From assembly GCA_947650365.1 (NCBI GenBank), contig OX393550.1, positions 69,910,978-69,974,977 of the forward strand: a stretch of 64,000 nt of DNA, written 5' to 3'. Shown here piece after piece: positions 12,907 to 26,439 of this stretch. Source of the DNA: Chamaelirium japonicum (Eukaryota; Streptophyta; Magnoliopsida; Liliales; Melanthiaceae). The notes under the pieces were generated by a model. It ran no database searches. It worked only from the letters and a program-made list of their open reading frames with translations, and was not told the DNA's origin. The translations under genes and the position numbers were made by a program. Positions within the stretch are counted from its first letter, which is position 1. Every line of letters begins with the position of its first letter.

Positions 12907-13825
12907 GGGGGGGGGGGGGTCCCTTCTCCGTCCTTAGCCGCCGCCCTGCGAAAAGGAACATGCTGGGGGTCCCCCCATCTTCTCATCTCTGGTCGCCGCT
13001 ACATGAAGGCATGCGCGCGGAGGAGGAGAAAAGGTTGGCTCTGCTGTTGGGTCGTGCATAGGCAAGGTGAGATCAATCTTCTTGGCTGCGAGGTCTTGCA
13101 TAGAGGGGGGAGGTTGGATCGTCCGACCCCTCCCTTCCGTCGTCCTGGCCGCGGAGGTTGAAGAGAATGTGTAGGAAGGGGGGGAGGGGGGCAATCGATT
13201 TTTCCCCTCCCTTTTTCTTCCGCTCTGGTCGCACCTGATGACGAGGTCGCACGAGGAGGACTCGAGTTAAGATTTCATCATTTTAATCGTGACATGATAT
13301 TGAGGAATAGACATGATTTCAAAATGAATTTCACTTTAGTTTCTTTTTTTAATAGAAAATTTTATCTTATTCTTTAAAAGTGATTTCGTGTTCGTCGGAT
13401 CTTTAGTACAAACATGTCAATACTTAGATTTTCTAAGTATTGAAAGGCTACATTAGACACCCGAACAATTGTTCAAATGTTGGTGTCTAGCTATCCAAAC
13501 TTGTTTGAACAACTTAGGTCATATAGTTAGCGCTAGGCGTTCGAACTGCCTCAGCACACTCAGGATGTTTCAAGTTTGGGATCTAAACAATTGTTTGGAC
13601 CGTTTACTTAACCCTAGGTATAAATCCATCTTTCTGGCCTTTTTTGGTGGGGTTTGGAAGCTTAGAGGAAAGAAGAGAGGAGGCATTGCTTAGAGCTCAA
13701 TAACACTTGAATCTCATTTCTATTTCTTTCCTCCATTCAAGTATTTCTAGCAAGGTGTGATTTTTTAGGATTGTAGGTTGCTCCCATCATTGTTTAATTC
13801 AATTTCGTCGATAGCTTGTTTGTGA
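12598..13825. other. Intergenic tract with TG microsatellite and G-run
   Basis: Holds a long TG repeat at 12843-12903 and a run of about 15 G at 12905-12919. GC-rich low-complexity sequence extends to about 13200 and AT-rich sequence follows. Frames over the TG repeat are shadows of low-complexity DNA. A TATAAAT at about 13619 hints at a promoter-like or LTR-like unit next to the duplicated ABCB flank, but I cannot define it. Confidence 0.4.
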
Positions 13826-16457
13826 TTTCCATCAGAATGCATTGATTTCTCTTTTTGCAAGCGTTTTAGGTTTTATTTGGTTTGGATCTGTCTAACCTTA
13901 TCCTTGAAATACTCATGTGTTGGGTTCTTCCGAGCGAATTAGACAATGATCTTATCTTGTCTTGAGTGAATCTTGCAAGAAGAACCCAAATTCCCCTTTT
14001 TAGGTCTTTTGAAGAATCGATGTAATTCCTTTGAGATTCGTCGATTAGGGAAAGTGACAAAGTAGTCTCTTATACGTTGATGGTACCCACGGTGGGGTCT
14101 GATTCACTTTTGGGCACGCTCAACCTTCGCTAAGGTCAGCGTTTGGGTGTCTCCGCTTGTGACGAGGGAGTTCGTGCATCGACACAGGTGAGTATCTATG
14201 GCCACTTATCTTGCATCAAGTGAAAGACAGTCAGTTAGGAGGTTTACGAAAAACTAAGTAGAAGACAAAAATCAATGAGCTGGGAAGGTGAAATCGTAGT
14301 AGGTCCCGCAAGATCCTGTCTCTATTCTTGTACTAGACATTTACAACTAAATAGATTGTACTCGCCATCCTGCGCTACCGACGAGGTTTTTTCTGAGTGA
14401 TTTTCTTGTAAAAATTGATGTATGTGCTATAACTTAAATTGTTCGTACGAGCATTTGTATATTTTGCCCATGCACCTGCAATATCATGATTTAATTTGCT
14501 TAATGGAGTGGAAAGAGAGTGAACCACCTGACATCTAATCACCCTGCATAAAACCTATTAATCATTCTACCGGGTGAGGAGAAAACATAAGCGAATATTG
14601 GTTTTAATATACCATGAGTCAAGCTTGGTGCCTTCCAACAAGGGGATCGAAGGAGGTAGCTTTTTTTTGGTTGGCCATCGCTCCTGGTTATGTACCGACA
14701 TCCCACCTCTCAAAGGTGTTTATTAATGAGAGAATATGGTGGTTTTGTTGAACACATCACCTCCTGCACCCTCGTCGGTGAGTGGGGAGAGTGCCGGCAA
14801 GGTGGGAGGAGATTGTGGAGGGGGTGCCAGAGTTTATAGAGTTGCATCTAAGTTTTCAATAGATAGATTTTGCAATTTATATCAGTTGTAAGTGTTTGTA
14901 ATATTCTGCAGCAGATGATAAACAAAACTAAGCGTACTTCCTAAAACAAGAACTCCCATGTCAAAAAAATAATCTGAAAGGAATAGAAGCCAAGGTTCGA
15001 AATCTCCATTTCGATGGAAATTTCGACCTTTTGGATGTGGAAATATTTCGACAGTGTGGAAATATTGCAATTTTGTAAAAATTGTGGAAATATTGATTTT
15101 TTGATGAAATTTTTTAGTGAAACTCTGGATAGTCATAAACCAAGTATAGATACACACTTTGGAACACTCAAATAATATTTGTACCCTATCTAGGGGTGTC
15201 GAGCTTCACATAACATGTATTCAATGTATTGAGGCTATGAGTCTTGTGCAATCTTATTTGGTTCGGTTTTGATATATTTTTCAAATATTTTTTAATCTTT
15301 TTTTTGGATAAAAATATTTTTGAAATAAAGTTTAGTTGATTGTTAAAATAATATTTTCAAACGATTTTGAAAGCGGACTTAAAACAAGAAAGTTATGCAA
15401 ATTTGAAATTGTGCAAAAGGTATGCTAAAATGTGAAACACTGTTTTTTTACTAAGTCTGAAAAAAGTAGTTTTTATATAGAAATTTTTTTATACATTCAA
15501 ATTTTTCTAAGACGGACCATGGTTTTCTAGATGCACTTGTACTTCTACATCTTGTGGAATTTTTTGAGCTAAAAAAGAGTTGATTTAATCACTTTTCTCA
15601 CCATGTAGATTTTATAAAAATTCATAAAAACTTTTTTCTCCTACTAAAACTGAAAGTTTACTTTTTGATTCCTTTGTTTTTTGATTTTTTTGATATTTTT
15701 ATTGAAATCAAATGGGGGGGTATTTGCTTATTTACATATAATAACTTAAAGTAAATGGAGAAAATAAAAATTAAGTAAAACGACATTTAGATATTTCGTG
15801 GAGATAGAAATATTTCGTGGAAATATCGTGAAATTTCGCGAAACCGCTCGATATTTTGACATTTCCCGTTCTACTCGAGATTGCAGGTCATATTTCGTAT
15901 CGGGCTTTCTTTTTTTCGATATATTTCGCGATATTTCGTGAAATATATCGATTTTTTGTTCCTTGATAGAAGCCCAACAAAAGAGGAGTCCAGTGGCAAC
16001 CAAATTAAGGCAATTGGAAAGGAAGAGGAAGTATTCAGGCTTCTGGTCCTCTAATGTTGCTATCCTACTAAGCAGAACTTGTATGAAGTGCGACCAGAGA
16101 AGTATAAACACCATTCTCCAGGCCTATCAGAGTCCCATGCTGACCTTGCTCGGCTATCACACTGTTCTGATCATGACCGCAATAACATCGAATCCTGTGA
16201 TTGTGGACAAGCGGTGAGCGACCACGTTGTCGACCTGCCAACCATCACTCTATCCAATGCTTCTTGCACCAAGCGTACTGATTCAGCATCCAGTACGCTT
16301 GTGGCCTCATCAGGTAGAAGGATATTCGGGTCCTTGAGGATCGCCCTTGCAATCGCAATGCGTTGCTTCTGCCCACCCAAAAATTGCACACCCCTCTCCC
16401 TAACATTGGTCTCGTATCATTGAGGCAACCCAGATATGGACCGGTGCACATTAGCTG
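13826..16457 (-). pseudogene. ABCB partial duplicate, left part (3' flank and part of last exon)
   Basis: Matches 53-1688 of the parent locus in the same orientation. It holds the 3' flank (13826-14982) and, after a 975-bp insertion, the end of the last ABCB exon (about 15974-16457). There the signature-region and Walker B coding sequence is recognisable on the minus strand but altered: the LSGGQ box and reading frame are damaged, and the match stops in mid-exon. Introns and flank are retained further right, so this is a DNA-level duplicate, not a retrocopy. About 255 bp of exon 12 (parent 1689-1944) are absent at the Copia insertion. Confidence 0.9.
14991..15965. mobile_element. hAT-like non-autonomous element, 975 bp
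   Basis: Begins CAAGGTTCGAAA and ends with the complement of CAAGGAACAAAA. A perfect 8-bp target duplication ATAGAAGC flanks it at 14983-14990 and 15966-15973. The parent locus, near 1209-1217, is uninterrupted at the matching place. Subterminal regions are full of short ATTTCG / CGAAAT repeats, as hAT subterminal regions often are. No transposase frame is present. Confidence 0.8.
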
Positions 16458-17147
<690 letters not shown>

Positions 17148-20087
17148 CTCCCCCTCAAACTCACGGTGGATCATATACTGAGAGTTTGCTGACAAAATGC
17201 ATGAAGCGAGCAATCTCTAGGATGTGAATATCAATCTCTAGGATGTGAGGGGAGAAAGAGGTGAAAAGTTGGGTTATGGTCAACCTACTATACTAATTTT
17301 AGGAATCTCAAGACTTATTTCTATATGTTAGCTTTTTTTTTTTGGCACGTCGGTGCCATTACATATTGATAGGATTTCCCGATAAGGGAACATGACGCTA
17401 CGCTCAAGCCTTCGACGACGAGTCAAGTAGCTTCGCTCACTCTATCACTCACAAAGGCTAGTCTGGTGGTCTTATCTACAAGGTTGATCATTTAAGTCAT
17501 TTATGTTTTATTATATTTTAAAGTGATCTATCCTAGGCTTGGGCCTTGAGGTGAGGCCTACCCAAAAGAGCTTTACAGCTGGATCATTGCAATAACTATC
17601 TATACTAACAATATCATAAGCTAACCTAAACCGAATAATATTCTTATTCTGATGTCCATGATACAATCCAATAAATACAACATAAGTCCTACAAAGGGCT
17701 ACTATAAAAGAAAACTACAGCTACTAATTCTGCCACTGCCACTATACTTCGCAGTTGCCACCCGTACTCCAGCTCTGGTACTACTCTGCAAGAAAGTCTA
17801 CTCATGAAAAGAGTAGTGCCCCAAACGGGGTCAGTCCAAATCACTGACTGACAAATAAACCCCCGCTCTAAGGGGGTGAGTGTGTGCGAGGGTGTCTTTA
17901 CAAAAAAAAAAAACAAGATTTTAGATTATAAGAGTAAAGAAAACAATAATGTAGCTTATAAGAAATATTTCTGCGAGATCCGAATATGTTTATGAACTTT
18001 CATTATACTACTGGTTTTCCAACTCCCAGCAATTGTTACACTCTTTTTCTAATCAAAATATGTGTATAAATTGTAAGGGGCTCCAATAGTATGTTACAAT
18101 ACCAATCAATTGTCATAAGTTGTAGAAGTACAATATATGATCATTTTCAATAGTTAACCAAGTACGAATCTCATCGAGGATGCTACTCATTAGCATTAAG
18201 AACCACGCTATATAATTCTAATTGAACAATGTCAAAACCAACATACCACCCTAGTTTACTATTAACCAATATCAACATTACTCAGTATACGAGAATCATT
18301 TATAGAAAATTACAAACATGAAAAAAAACATTTAATCAAAAATAACCTCAGAGCAAGTGAATACTTGCCTTAGATTTTGTGATAAAAATTCGATATTCCT
18401 GATTGGTCAATCCGCTCCACTTCCAACGGCCTTCACGGTCGAGGTCTGACAAGTTGCACAAAGTATGCTGCCATTAATATTTGTAATGAGAATAAAGTTA
18501 ATCAAAGGGGTTTAGGGCTAGGGTTTGGATTCAGCTTCCACCCAAGGTGTCCCCAGGCTTACGTGTATATGTACGATCAACATATATAATTATGATTTAT
18601 GACCTTGTTGAGCCTAAGATTGAGTTGGCGGTTATTACCATGCATTGCCTAGTCGATTCCGGGGTCGATCAGTAATAGGGCAAGTATCGTATTATCGTGC
18701 CCAAATAGAGCGATGGCTTTGCATGCACTAATAAGGGAACACATGGTGAGTCATACGGGTTTTATTCTATGGCTACACACGATCGGTCCGTACCGATCAA
18801 TAATGGCACTGATGTGACGACGAGTATGTTATTCTAAGGGCCACTCGATAAATCCAGATAATCATAAGATTTGGTTTTCGTGGTTTAACACGATCACAAT
18901 CTCTTCGGCACACTCCGCATTTGTACATGTACTCATACACGTGCATATGCGGCCAAGCATGTCTATATGTGTGCGCATGCTCTATCATTCATATCACATC
19001 ATTACCACCTCCTTTCTTTATTAACCATCTGATCAACATCAACATCCTCCCAATACATAACCTCATACATAAGTGCACATACACCATGCACCCATGCTTG
19101 ACCCATGATCATAATTACCCTTTAATCCACACCACTCATATTAGCACAAACACAGGGCCACTACAATTGAAAAAAAAAATGAAGGGATGGGGTTATACCC
19201 TCTTCACCCAGCAACAACAACACATACACCCACACCCACACAAACACTGAGAGACATAGGGTCGGCATACGACTAGAAAAGAGGTTTGGTCTGGTGGCAC
19301 TTGGCCGACAATCGATGATCGTCGGCCTTAGTCAATGACAAACATCATGCAAAAAGGGGGGCGTTGCCGCAATGGGTCGCAGCTAAAAGAAAGGGAAAAG
19401 GGCTACTGCCCTGGTAATTGGGATGGCCGAGTGGTGTCTTATCGAGTGTGGTCGGGTGCCACCAGGTGCCTGACCATCGGTAGCCAAACCACTGACAGTC
19501 ATCGTAGCAAGGTAGGAAGAAGGGGGTCGGCACCGGGTCGGCCTTGCCGGCTGTACAGCCATTACACACGAGGCCGACGGCCATGGTCGCATTGCAAACA
19601 GGACACCAGGGAGTGGTCGGGCTGGTCTCAACGGCACAAGAAAGAAAGAACAAGGGGAAGGAGGGGAGGTTGACCTGGTCGAGCTTCTCCTCGCCGGTAG
19701 CTCCTCCTCTACATGCTCCTCTTCGGCCGGCCGGCCTTCTCTGGCGCCGGCTGCCGCTCCTCTCCGGCCGCGCGTGCAGACCACCGGAGGCAAGAGAGAG
19801 ATCAAAGGAGAGAGGGAGAAATCAGAGAGAGAGAGGGAGGGGGGGAGAGAGATCGGAGGGGAAGAGAGCGAGATCAGAGGGGAGGAGAGGGAAATCGGAG
19901 GGGAGGAAGAGGGTCAGATTGAGGAGGTGGTCAGATCTAGGTCTTAAAGAGGGAATGGGGGGGGGGGGGGGGGCGGTCGGGTACAACAAATCCGAGGGCC
20001 GGGATATCGGGGATCGGGGTCAGGGGATGGCAGAGACGGAGAGGTGACGGGAGAGAGGGGTCGGGATGGTGAGGGTAAGGGTGAGCG

Positions 20088-20138
<51 letters not shown>

Positions 20139-20540
20139 AGTGGGTCGGGTCGGGTTTGGGATGGGTTGGGTTTGGGTTTGTTTTAAGTTTTATTTATTTA
20201 TTCATTTTATTTTGTTTTGTTTTATTTTATTATGATTTTTTTTTTCTATCTTTTAGTTGGTCAACTCGACTCGCACACAAACCCGCGTCGAGCCACGACC
20301 TGCCAGCACCCACACCTTGCCGGGTCCGATCGACCCGTCCAAAATAACGACTTAATTAATTAATTAATTATTTTAAGTAATTTTTGTGCACCGAAATCCT
20401 GCACCCTAAGAGCTGTCGCTTCGCGACCCGGACCCTGGACCCAATGTCCGGTCCTGCTCAATTACAACCATCAGCATCACTATCAAAGATATTAAAATAA
20501 TATTATAATAATTGGGTTGCTCTGGGCGGGAACACCCTGG
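17148..20540. other. Non-coding insertion-like tract within the Copia element
   Basis: Separates the Copia polypurine tract and LTR from its RNase H end, so it is probably a later insertion. It has no protein domain on either strand. Features are a GA/GGA-rich purine block at 19790-19920, a G-run at 19958-19972, a GA microsatellite at 20089-20134, a TTAA repeat at 20352-20371 and a 20-base direct duplication (AATCTCTAGGATGTGA) near 17212-17246. Minus-strand character near 17.6-17.9 kb resembles the non-coding 3' regions of large LTR derivatives, but I find no clean ends. Confidence 0.35.
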
Positions 20541-23500
20541 AATGCCGGTCATTACAGCTTTCGTAAGAAAATCAGCAGTCTGCTCTATCGAATGAATGAA
20601 TGGCAAGGAGATGGTGCAGGCAATAAACTCCTAGCGAACATAGTGACAGTTAACCTCTATAGTTTCGTCCGCTTGTAAAAAATCGGGTTGCTAACAATCT
20701 GAATAGCACTCCGGTTGTCACAGAATAGATGTGTGGGCTCAAAGATCACAACTCCCAGGTCAAAGAGAAGGCGACGAAACCAGACAATCTTTGCAGTGGT
20801 GGAAGCCATAGCCCTGTATTCGACTTCGGTACTGGAGCGAGCAACAGACTCATGTTTCTTACTACGCCAAGAAATAAGGGAGTCACCAAGGAACACACAG
20901 TATCCGGTGGTAGAACAGCGAGTAACAATATCTCTTTCCTAGTCTGCATCAGAGTAGGCATGCAGCACTAGAGTAGAGGTGAAGGGGAGAAGTAAAGAAC
21001 GAGTGATAGTGCCCCGAAGATAACGAATGATCCTGAGTACTACGGCATAGTGAACAGATCGGGGAGTCTGAACAAACTGACTGACAATGCCAACATCATG
21101 AGCAATGTCAGGTCTAGTCATAGTGAGATAGACTAGCATACTAACCAACCTCTGATATATGGAGACGTCCCGGAGAGGCTCACTATATGTAGGTAGGAGC
21201 TTCAAGTTGAGCTCCATGGGTGTGTCAATAGTGTGAGAGTCAGTAAGATCAACATCAGTAAGAATATCAGAAATGTACTTCTGCTGGGATACTAACAAAC
21301 CACGGGTCGAGCGGGCAATCTCAAGGCCAAGGTAGTACCAAAGAGGGCCCAGATCTTTCATCTCAAACTGACTTTGGAGGTGATACTGAAGGGTATGGTG
21401 GCACTGTCGTCCCCAGTGATGATCATATTATCCACATATAGTAGCAAAATAGCAAGACCATGACTCGAGGAGCGGGTGAACATGACATAGTCAGAATATC
21501 GCTCTACAAACCCAGTGGTAAGAACTACACTGCGAAAGCGCTCAAACCAGGCACGAGGGGCCTGTTTGAGCCCATAGATAGCCCGACGCAGACGGCAAAC
21601 GTGCCCTGGAGGAATAGAAACTTCCGGTGGAGGAGCCATATATACCTCCTCGGAGAGGTCACCATGAAGGGATGCATTGGTGACATCCATCTGATGGAGA
21701 GGCCACTCTCGAGCAACTGCCACAGCTAAGAGCGTGCGCACAGTAGTCATCCAAGCAACTGGAGCAAAAGTCTCCTTATAGTCAATCCCATACTCCTAGG
21801 AGAAGCCACGAGCAACGAGGCGGGCCTTGTGCCACTCAATAGAACCATCAGGTCGAGTCTTGACCTTAAAGATCCATTTTCAGCTGACAGGCACCACACT
21901 AGAGGGACAAGAAATCATGTCCTATATCTGAGTCCGCTGAAATACCTCAAGCTCCGATGTCATAGCCTATCGCCACTCTGGGTGCAAAACTGTCTCACGA
22001 TATGACTGGGCTCCCGATGGGAGTGGAGAGCAGCAAAAAAGACCTGGTAGGACGGAGAGTAGGAAACAACAATGGAGTGTCCAGTGATATCAAAAAAGGC
22101 AGGGATAAAAAGCAGAGTAACCAAACCTATTAGGGGAGTAATCATATCTATCAGGATGGTGATGTTCGCACGGAAGGTAGCACCGAACAGGACCAGGATC
22201 CACGGCTGGAGAGTTGGGAGCAGCTGCAGGCAAAGGAGTACCAATAGAGACAGTCTTGGTGGGAGGAACTATGGAGCAACGAACGTAGACACGAGTGGCT
22301 GGTGGTGGTGGTGGAGGTGACAGGGGAGATGGGGAAGGGGGAGGTGGTAGAGACGGGGGAGGTGTAGGTGGTGGTGGTAGAGACAGGAGAGGTGAGGAAG
22401 ATAGAGGAGGCTCAACCAGGAAGGTGAGCATGGGAGTAGGATACGGAGGTAGGAAGGGGATGATGAGAGGAGGTGAAGGCGTAGAGGATGACGTACGTGG
22501 TGAGGGAAGATCCTATGACTTAGTGGAAAAGTACGGGACATACTCTACAAAAGAGTTATGACGAGAGACACAGATTCGACGAGCCAAGGGATCATAGCAC
22601 CGATATCCCTTATGCTCCCGATTGAATCCTAAGTGAACACACCTAACAAACATAGCAGAGAGTTTGGTGCGCTTATGGAGAGGGAGAAGGACGAAACACG
22701 TGCACCTAAAGGTATAAAGAAGTGAGTAGTCAGGAGATATAAAGTAAAGCCGCTCGTACGGGAAAACATTAGAGAGGGAGGAGGACGGAGTGATGTTGAT
22801 GAGGTGAACAACGGCCAGGACAGCCTCAGCCCAGTAGGAATATGGAACAGAAACAGATAGAAGTAGAGCTCGTGCTGTCTCGAGGACATGACGATATTTG
22901 TGCTCGATAATTTTGTTCTGTTCATGGGTGTGGGGACACGACTGTTGGTAAAGAGTGCCATGAGTCTGAAGGATCTCACGCATCTTAGAGGAGAGGTAAT
23001 CCTGGGTACAGTCAGACCGAAAAGTCTTAATGCGCGGACCAAACTTGGTGTGAAGCATAGTAGTGAAGGTCCTATAAATATGAGGAATTTCAGAGCGGCG
23101 ACGCATGAGATAAACCCAGGTGCAGCGGGAGTAATCATCTATGAAGCTCACGTAATACAAAAAATAAATAAAAGAGGCAACTGGAGCAGGACCCCACACG
23201 TCAGAGTGCATGAGATCAAAAGGGGCGCTGGAACGAGAAATACTAGTAGAAAAAGAAAGAGCAATGTGCTTTGCTAATCGACACCAGTGCACACAGAGAG
23301 AGGGGAGAAGGACAATCGACCCAAAGACCCAGAGTGAAAAATGCTTTGGAGTCGATCACTGGATATATGACCTAACCTTCTGTGCCACAAGTCGGCACCA
23401 GAGGTAACAGACAGAACTGACGGAGTGAAAGTGGGAACCTAAAGGTGATCCAACTGATAGAGTCCCCCTGCTCTACGACCCATCCCAACTCTCTGACCCG

Positions 23501-23776
23501 TATGCGGATCCTGCATAGAACAAGAAGAAGAAGTAAATGTAAAGACCAGGCCCGAGTCACAAAGAGAGCTAACATATATTAAGTTAATGTTTAAGCGGGG
23601 AGCAAGGTGAACACGAGGTAAGCTTAGGCAACCAGTGCGATCGGAGACAGGGGTGATGGATCGGGTTTTATGCATAGTCGGGTCGGGTGTGCTATTGATG
23701 TACATATGTATTGGGCTTTAGTCCCTCCATAGATATTATTCCATTCTCTCAAAACCCTAGTCTCCATCTCCTAACA

Positions 23777-23936
23777 TGGTATCACAGTTGGGTTCATCGT
23801 CTCCCTCTGGGTGCGGCCCCTTCCGATTGTGCCTTGCTCCGCGTGCTCCGCTTGAGAAGGGGGGGGGGGGGGGGGGGGGGGGTTGAGGAAGTTAACCGGT
23901 TAGTCCCACATCGGTAAAGGGGGCACCTAACGCCTG
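23777..23936 (+). other. Copia leader remnant with 24-G run
   Basis: Starts with the primer-binding-site-like TGGTATCACAGTTGGG that follows the inverted LTR piece and runs about 70 bases as leader-like sequence. Then come 24 consecutive G residues at 23859-23882 and a short tail containing AGTCCCACATCGG, a motif common near plant LTR ends. The ABCB duplicate resumes at about 23937. Confidence 0.5.
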
Positions 23937-24745
23937 CTTAAAACAAATGACATGGCATCCCATAAGTTACTTTCATATCAAATGCAGCAAGGGCTGAAGG
24001 ACTTGGCATTTTTTCTGAAGTCCTACCCTCTTCAATGCTTGAGTCGATCTTGGATTTTCGATCAAGAATTGAGAAGATAGAAGCAGTTGAATCCTTGGCT
24101 TTGGTGGCTTCGGGACCGATTGGACTCCAACATGCAGCTGCCATGGTTAGAGCAACGAAAACCTGCATTCCCAAGTAGTGCACGTTTGAGATCAAGAAGA
24201 CAGAACTAATGAAGAAACATGACAAAAACAAAAAGCCCATGCACTAATTGGGCCCCAACGTAGAAGCAGAGAGCATAGGTGCAGTAGAGCATCACTGAGA
24301 GGAAATAAAAAAGGATTACAGACGGTTTGGAATGTTCATAGCGTGAGATTCAAGATCAATATCTAGAAGATGATCAAAAGATAAAAAAAAAAAAAAGAGT
24401 AATGCTGCTCGTACAATCTAAAAAACAAACCAGATCCAAGTAGTGTTATCAAAACCGGACTGGACCGGGCGGTTCGACTGGTTTGGACCGGAACCGGAAC
24501 ATGTTTTGGTTGGGTATTTGAATAAACCGATTTGTTTGTTAACCCATAAATCAAACCTTGTCATTGAAGAATTTAGTAAATATCTATTTAAAAAAATATG
24601 TTTTTTATGCGGTTCAAACGGTTGAACCACCGGTTTGAACCGATTTGGATTGGACCGGATGCCTTTTCGGTTCGCCTTCCGCTCCGGTTTTGAAAACATT
24701 GGACCCAAGAACTGGTGGCGGGGCCCAGGGGTTAGTGCATCGAAA
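23937..24745 (-). pseudogene. ABCB partial duplicate, right part (exons 11 and 10 fragments, introns)
   Basis: Resumes the parent match at about 1945 and continues to about 3190. It keeps the intron 11 edge, most of exon 11 (an internal stretch of about 140 bp is lost near 24017), the intron 10 edge, about 50 bp of exon 10 (24248-24295), then jumps to the intron 8 edge at parent 3018. These deletions, with the missing Walker A exon part, make it non-functional. A 261-bp hAT-like element (24441-24701) splits the last part. Intron sequence shows genomic duplication. Any 5' exons beyond parent 3190 are absent. Confidence 0.9.
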
Positions 24746-24815
24746 TTCATACCAAGCATTGACCCCCTGGGCCCCGCCATCACTTCTTGGGTCTGGTTTG
24801 TTTTTTGGATTGTTT
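24398..24815. repeat. Long inverted repeat, relic of the TIR element seen in ABCB intron 8
   Basis: The arm GTACAATCTAAAAAACAAACC...CCCAAGAA...GGTGGCGGGGCCCAGGGG on the left is mirrored at about 24750-24805 on the right, with the hAT-like element inside the left arm. The left arm equals the start of the element at 3120 in the parent intron. The two locus copies differ in the interior. Confidence 0.65.
24441..24701. mobile_element. hAT-like MITE, 261 bp, in the ABCB duplicate
   Basis: Inverted ends TAGTGTTATCAAAACCGG and, complemented, CAATGTTTTCAAAACCGG. Flanked by GATCCAAG (24433-24440) and GACCCAAG (24702-24709). The interior is made of CCGG/GGTTT-type subterminal repeats. The parent gene at about 3155-3175 reads straight through the target (AAACCCAAGAAGTGG), a natural empty site. 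Confidence 0.85.
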
Positions 24816-26431
24816 TTTGAGGAAGTTGGTGAAAACTCCTTTTAAGAAGGTACTTTTAAGCATAAGTACTTTGAAATGCCATGGACAAAATTGCCCTCCA
24901 TAACATTTCAAATTTTCTTTGGTATGCCACTGAATCAGTGAAAGCACAACTGCCATCGATTTACCGAACGCCACCGCTGGAGCTGCTTGTCACCACCGAA
25001 CGCCGCCTCCGCCGCTTGCTGGAGCTGCTCGCCACCACTGAAACTAGTTTCGGCAGTTCAGTAGTTATACCTTAGAATATCGATAAATTAGTCGACATTC
25101 GACATTGTTTTGTCTACCACAGGAGTTTGGGTAATCGGATCGTAGCAAGGCTGGATACGTTGGGTGGGGCTTTGAGAGAGATTTTCAACGAGCCTGAGTT
25201 AGGGTCGATCCGACACCCGAGTGATGAATTATTATTATTTTAAATTTTAGATTATTTTCTTCTTTCTGGAAGATCTAAAAGTTAGAAAAATATATATCAA
25301 GCACCGATGCGTTTACGTCGACGAGACCTTTCCAACGAATCCTTTCGGGTCCTATTCTGACGACCGGTTTATGAATTATAACCAATTATCCTTTTCAGTC
25401 CGGTAGGTATTCGAATCGCACCGGGTTCCAACCGAGCCCACTTCAGAGCGTGGGATCGAGCCTGACCATCCCTAGGACCTATCTCCTAACCTTGTAGCTG
25501 GATTTAAGTTTCTTAGATCTCTCTCTTCTGAATTTAAAACTTTAATTTCGGATAGGAAGAAATGAAAGAGTTAAGATGATAAAACTGAATCTTTTATTCT
25601 TTTATTCTATCATCTTTATTAGGAATTAAAAGCCTTAACAACCGAATAGCCTTAACAAACAGATCCCTCTTCCCGTGATTTAAAATTTTAATTTCGGATG
25701 GGGAGAATAAGGAAGATTTATGGTGATAAAACCGAATATCTTCTTCCTTTGTTCCCTGAGTCCCTCGCCTTTATTAGGAATTAAAGGGGCTAACAACTTG
25801 TTTAATTCCCCAACCCTCTTTATTACCATAACAACACCCTCTTTAGTACCATAACAGCAGCCCCCTTCCTTTCTTATTGTGAACCAAGAAAGAGAGAGAA
25901 CGGAAGAGAAAGAACGATAAAGTACATGTCTTAATATAAGAAGAGAGAGAGAGAGATCAGAAGAAGAAAGAGCAGAGAGATCAAAGGAAAGAACTAGAGA
26001 GAGAGGTGCAGTGGACTCGCCTCCTCCCCCGACTCCGGTGAGCATCGAACTAAGGTCAGCCCTTCTCCCTCTCCTCCTCCATGCGACCCAACCCGTGCGA
26101 CCACCCCTTGCCTTTCGTCACCCGCGACTAATCCGGGTGAAGACATCACCGGAGGCCATCCCAGGCATCCCCGACAACCTCGTAGAAAACACCACCTCCA
26201 TCACCACCCCTCCTCAATTCCTTGGCCATGTCCAAACCCGGATTGGGACCACACTGCGGCCCTCCAATGCCACTCATGGCCTCGTCAATTGCAGGAGGTG
26301 CAAATCCATGCACGTTCCCAGCAGCTCACGGTCGAAAAATAAATGTCATGGCAATGGGTTCTAAGAGAACCCATTCCTCTATTTTATGTTTGATGGAGAA
26401 GAAAGGGACTTGGAAGAGAATTTTTGAATTG
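24816..26431. other. Intergenic tract with a diverged tandem duplication
   Basis: About 25535-25680 and 25680-25815 are two diverged copies of one unit (TTTAATTTCGGAT...TTTATTAGGAATTAAA). A GA-rich stretch covers 25885-26005. A 117-codon plus-strand frame at 26011-26364 is proline-rich at its start and resembles no family I know; I do not call it a gene. GC-rich sequence at 24950-25040 looks like more TIR-element cargo. Confidence 0.4.
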
Positions 26432-26439
26432 TTATTACG

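Noticed and set aside
22090-22560. Proline/serine-rich and glycine-rich frames on opposite strands
   Set aside because: Low-complexity linker part of the Copia polyprotein region and its shadow, not a gene.
26011-26364. 117-codon plus-strand frame as a host gene
   Set aside because: No recognisable domain, no splice partner and repeat-like surroundings; coding status is unsupported.
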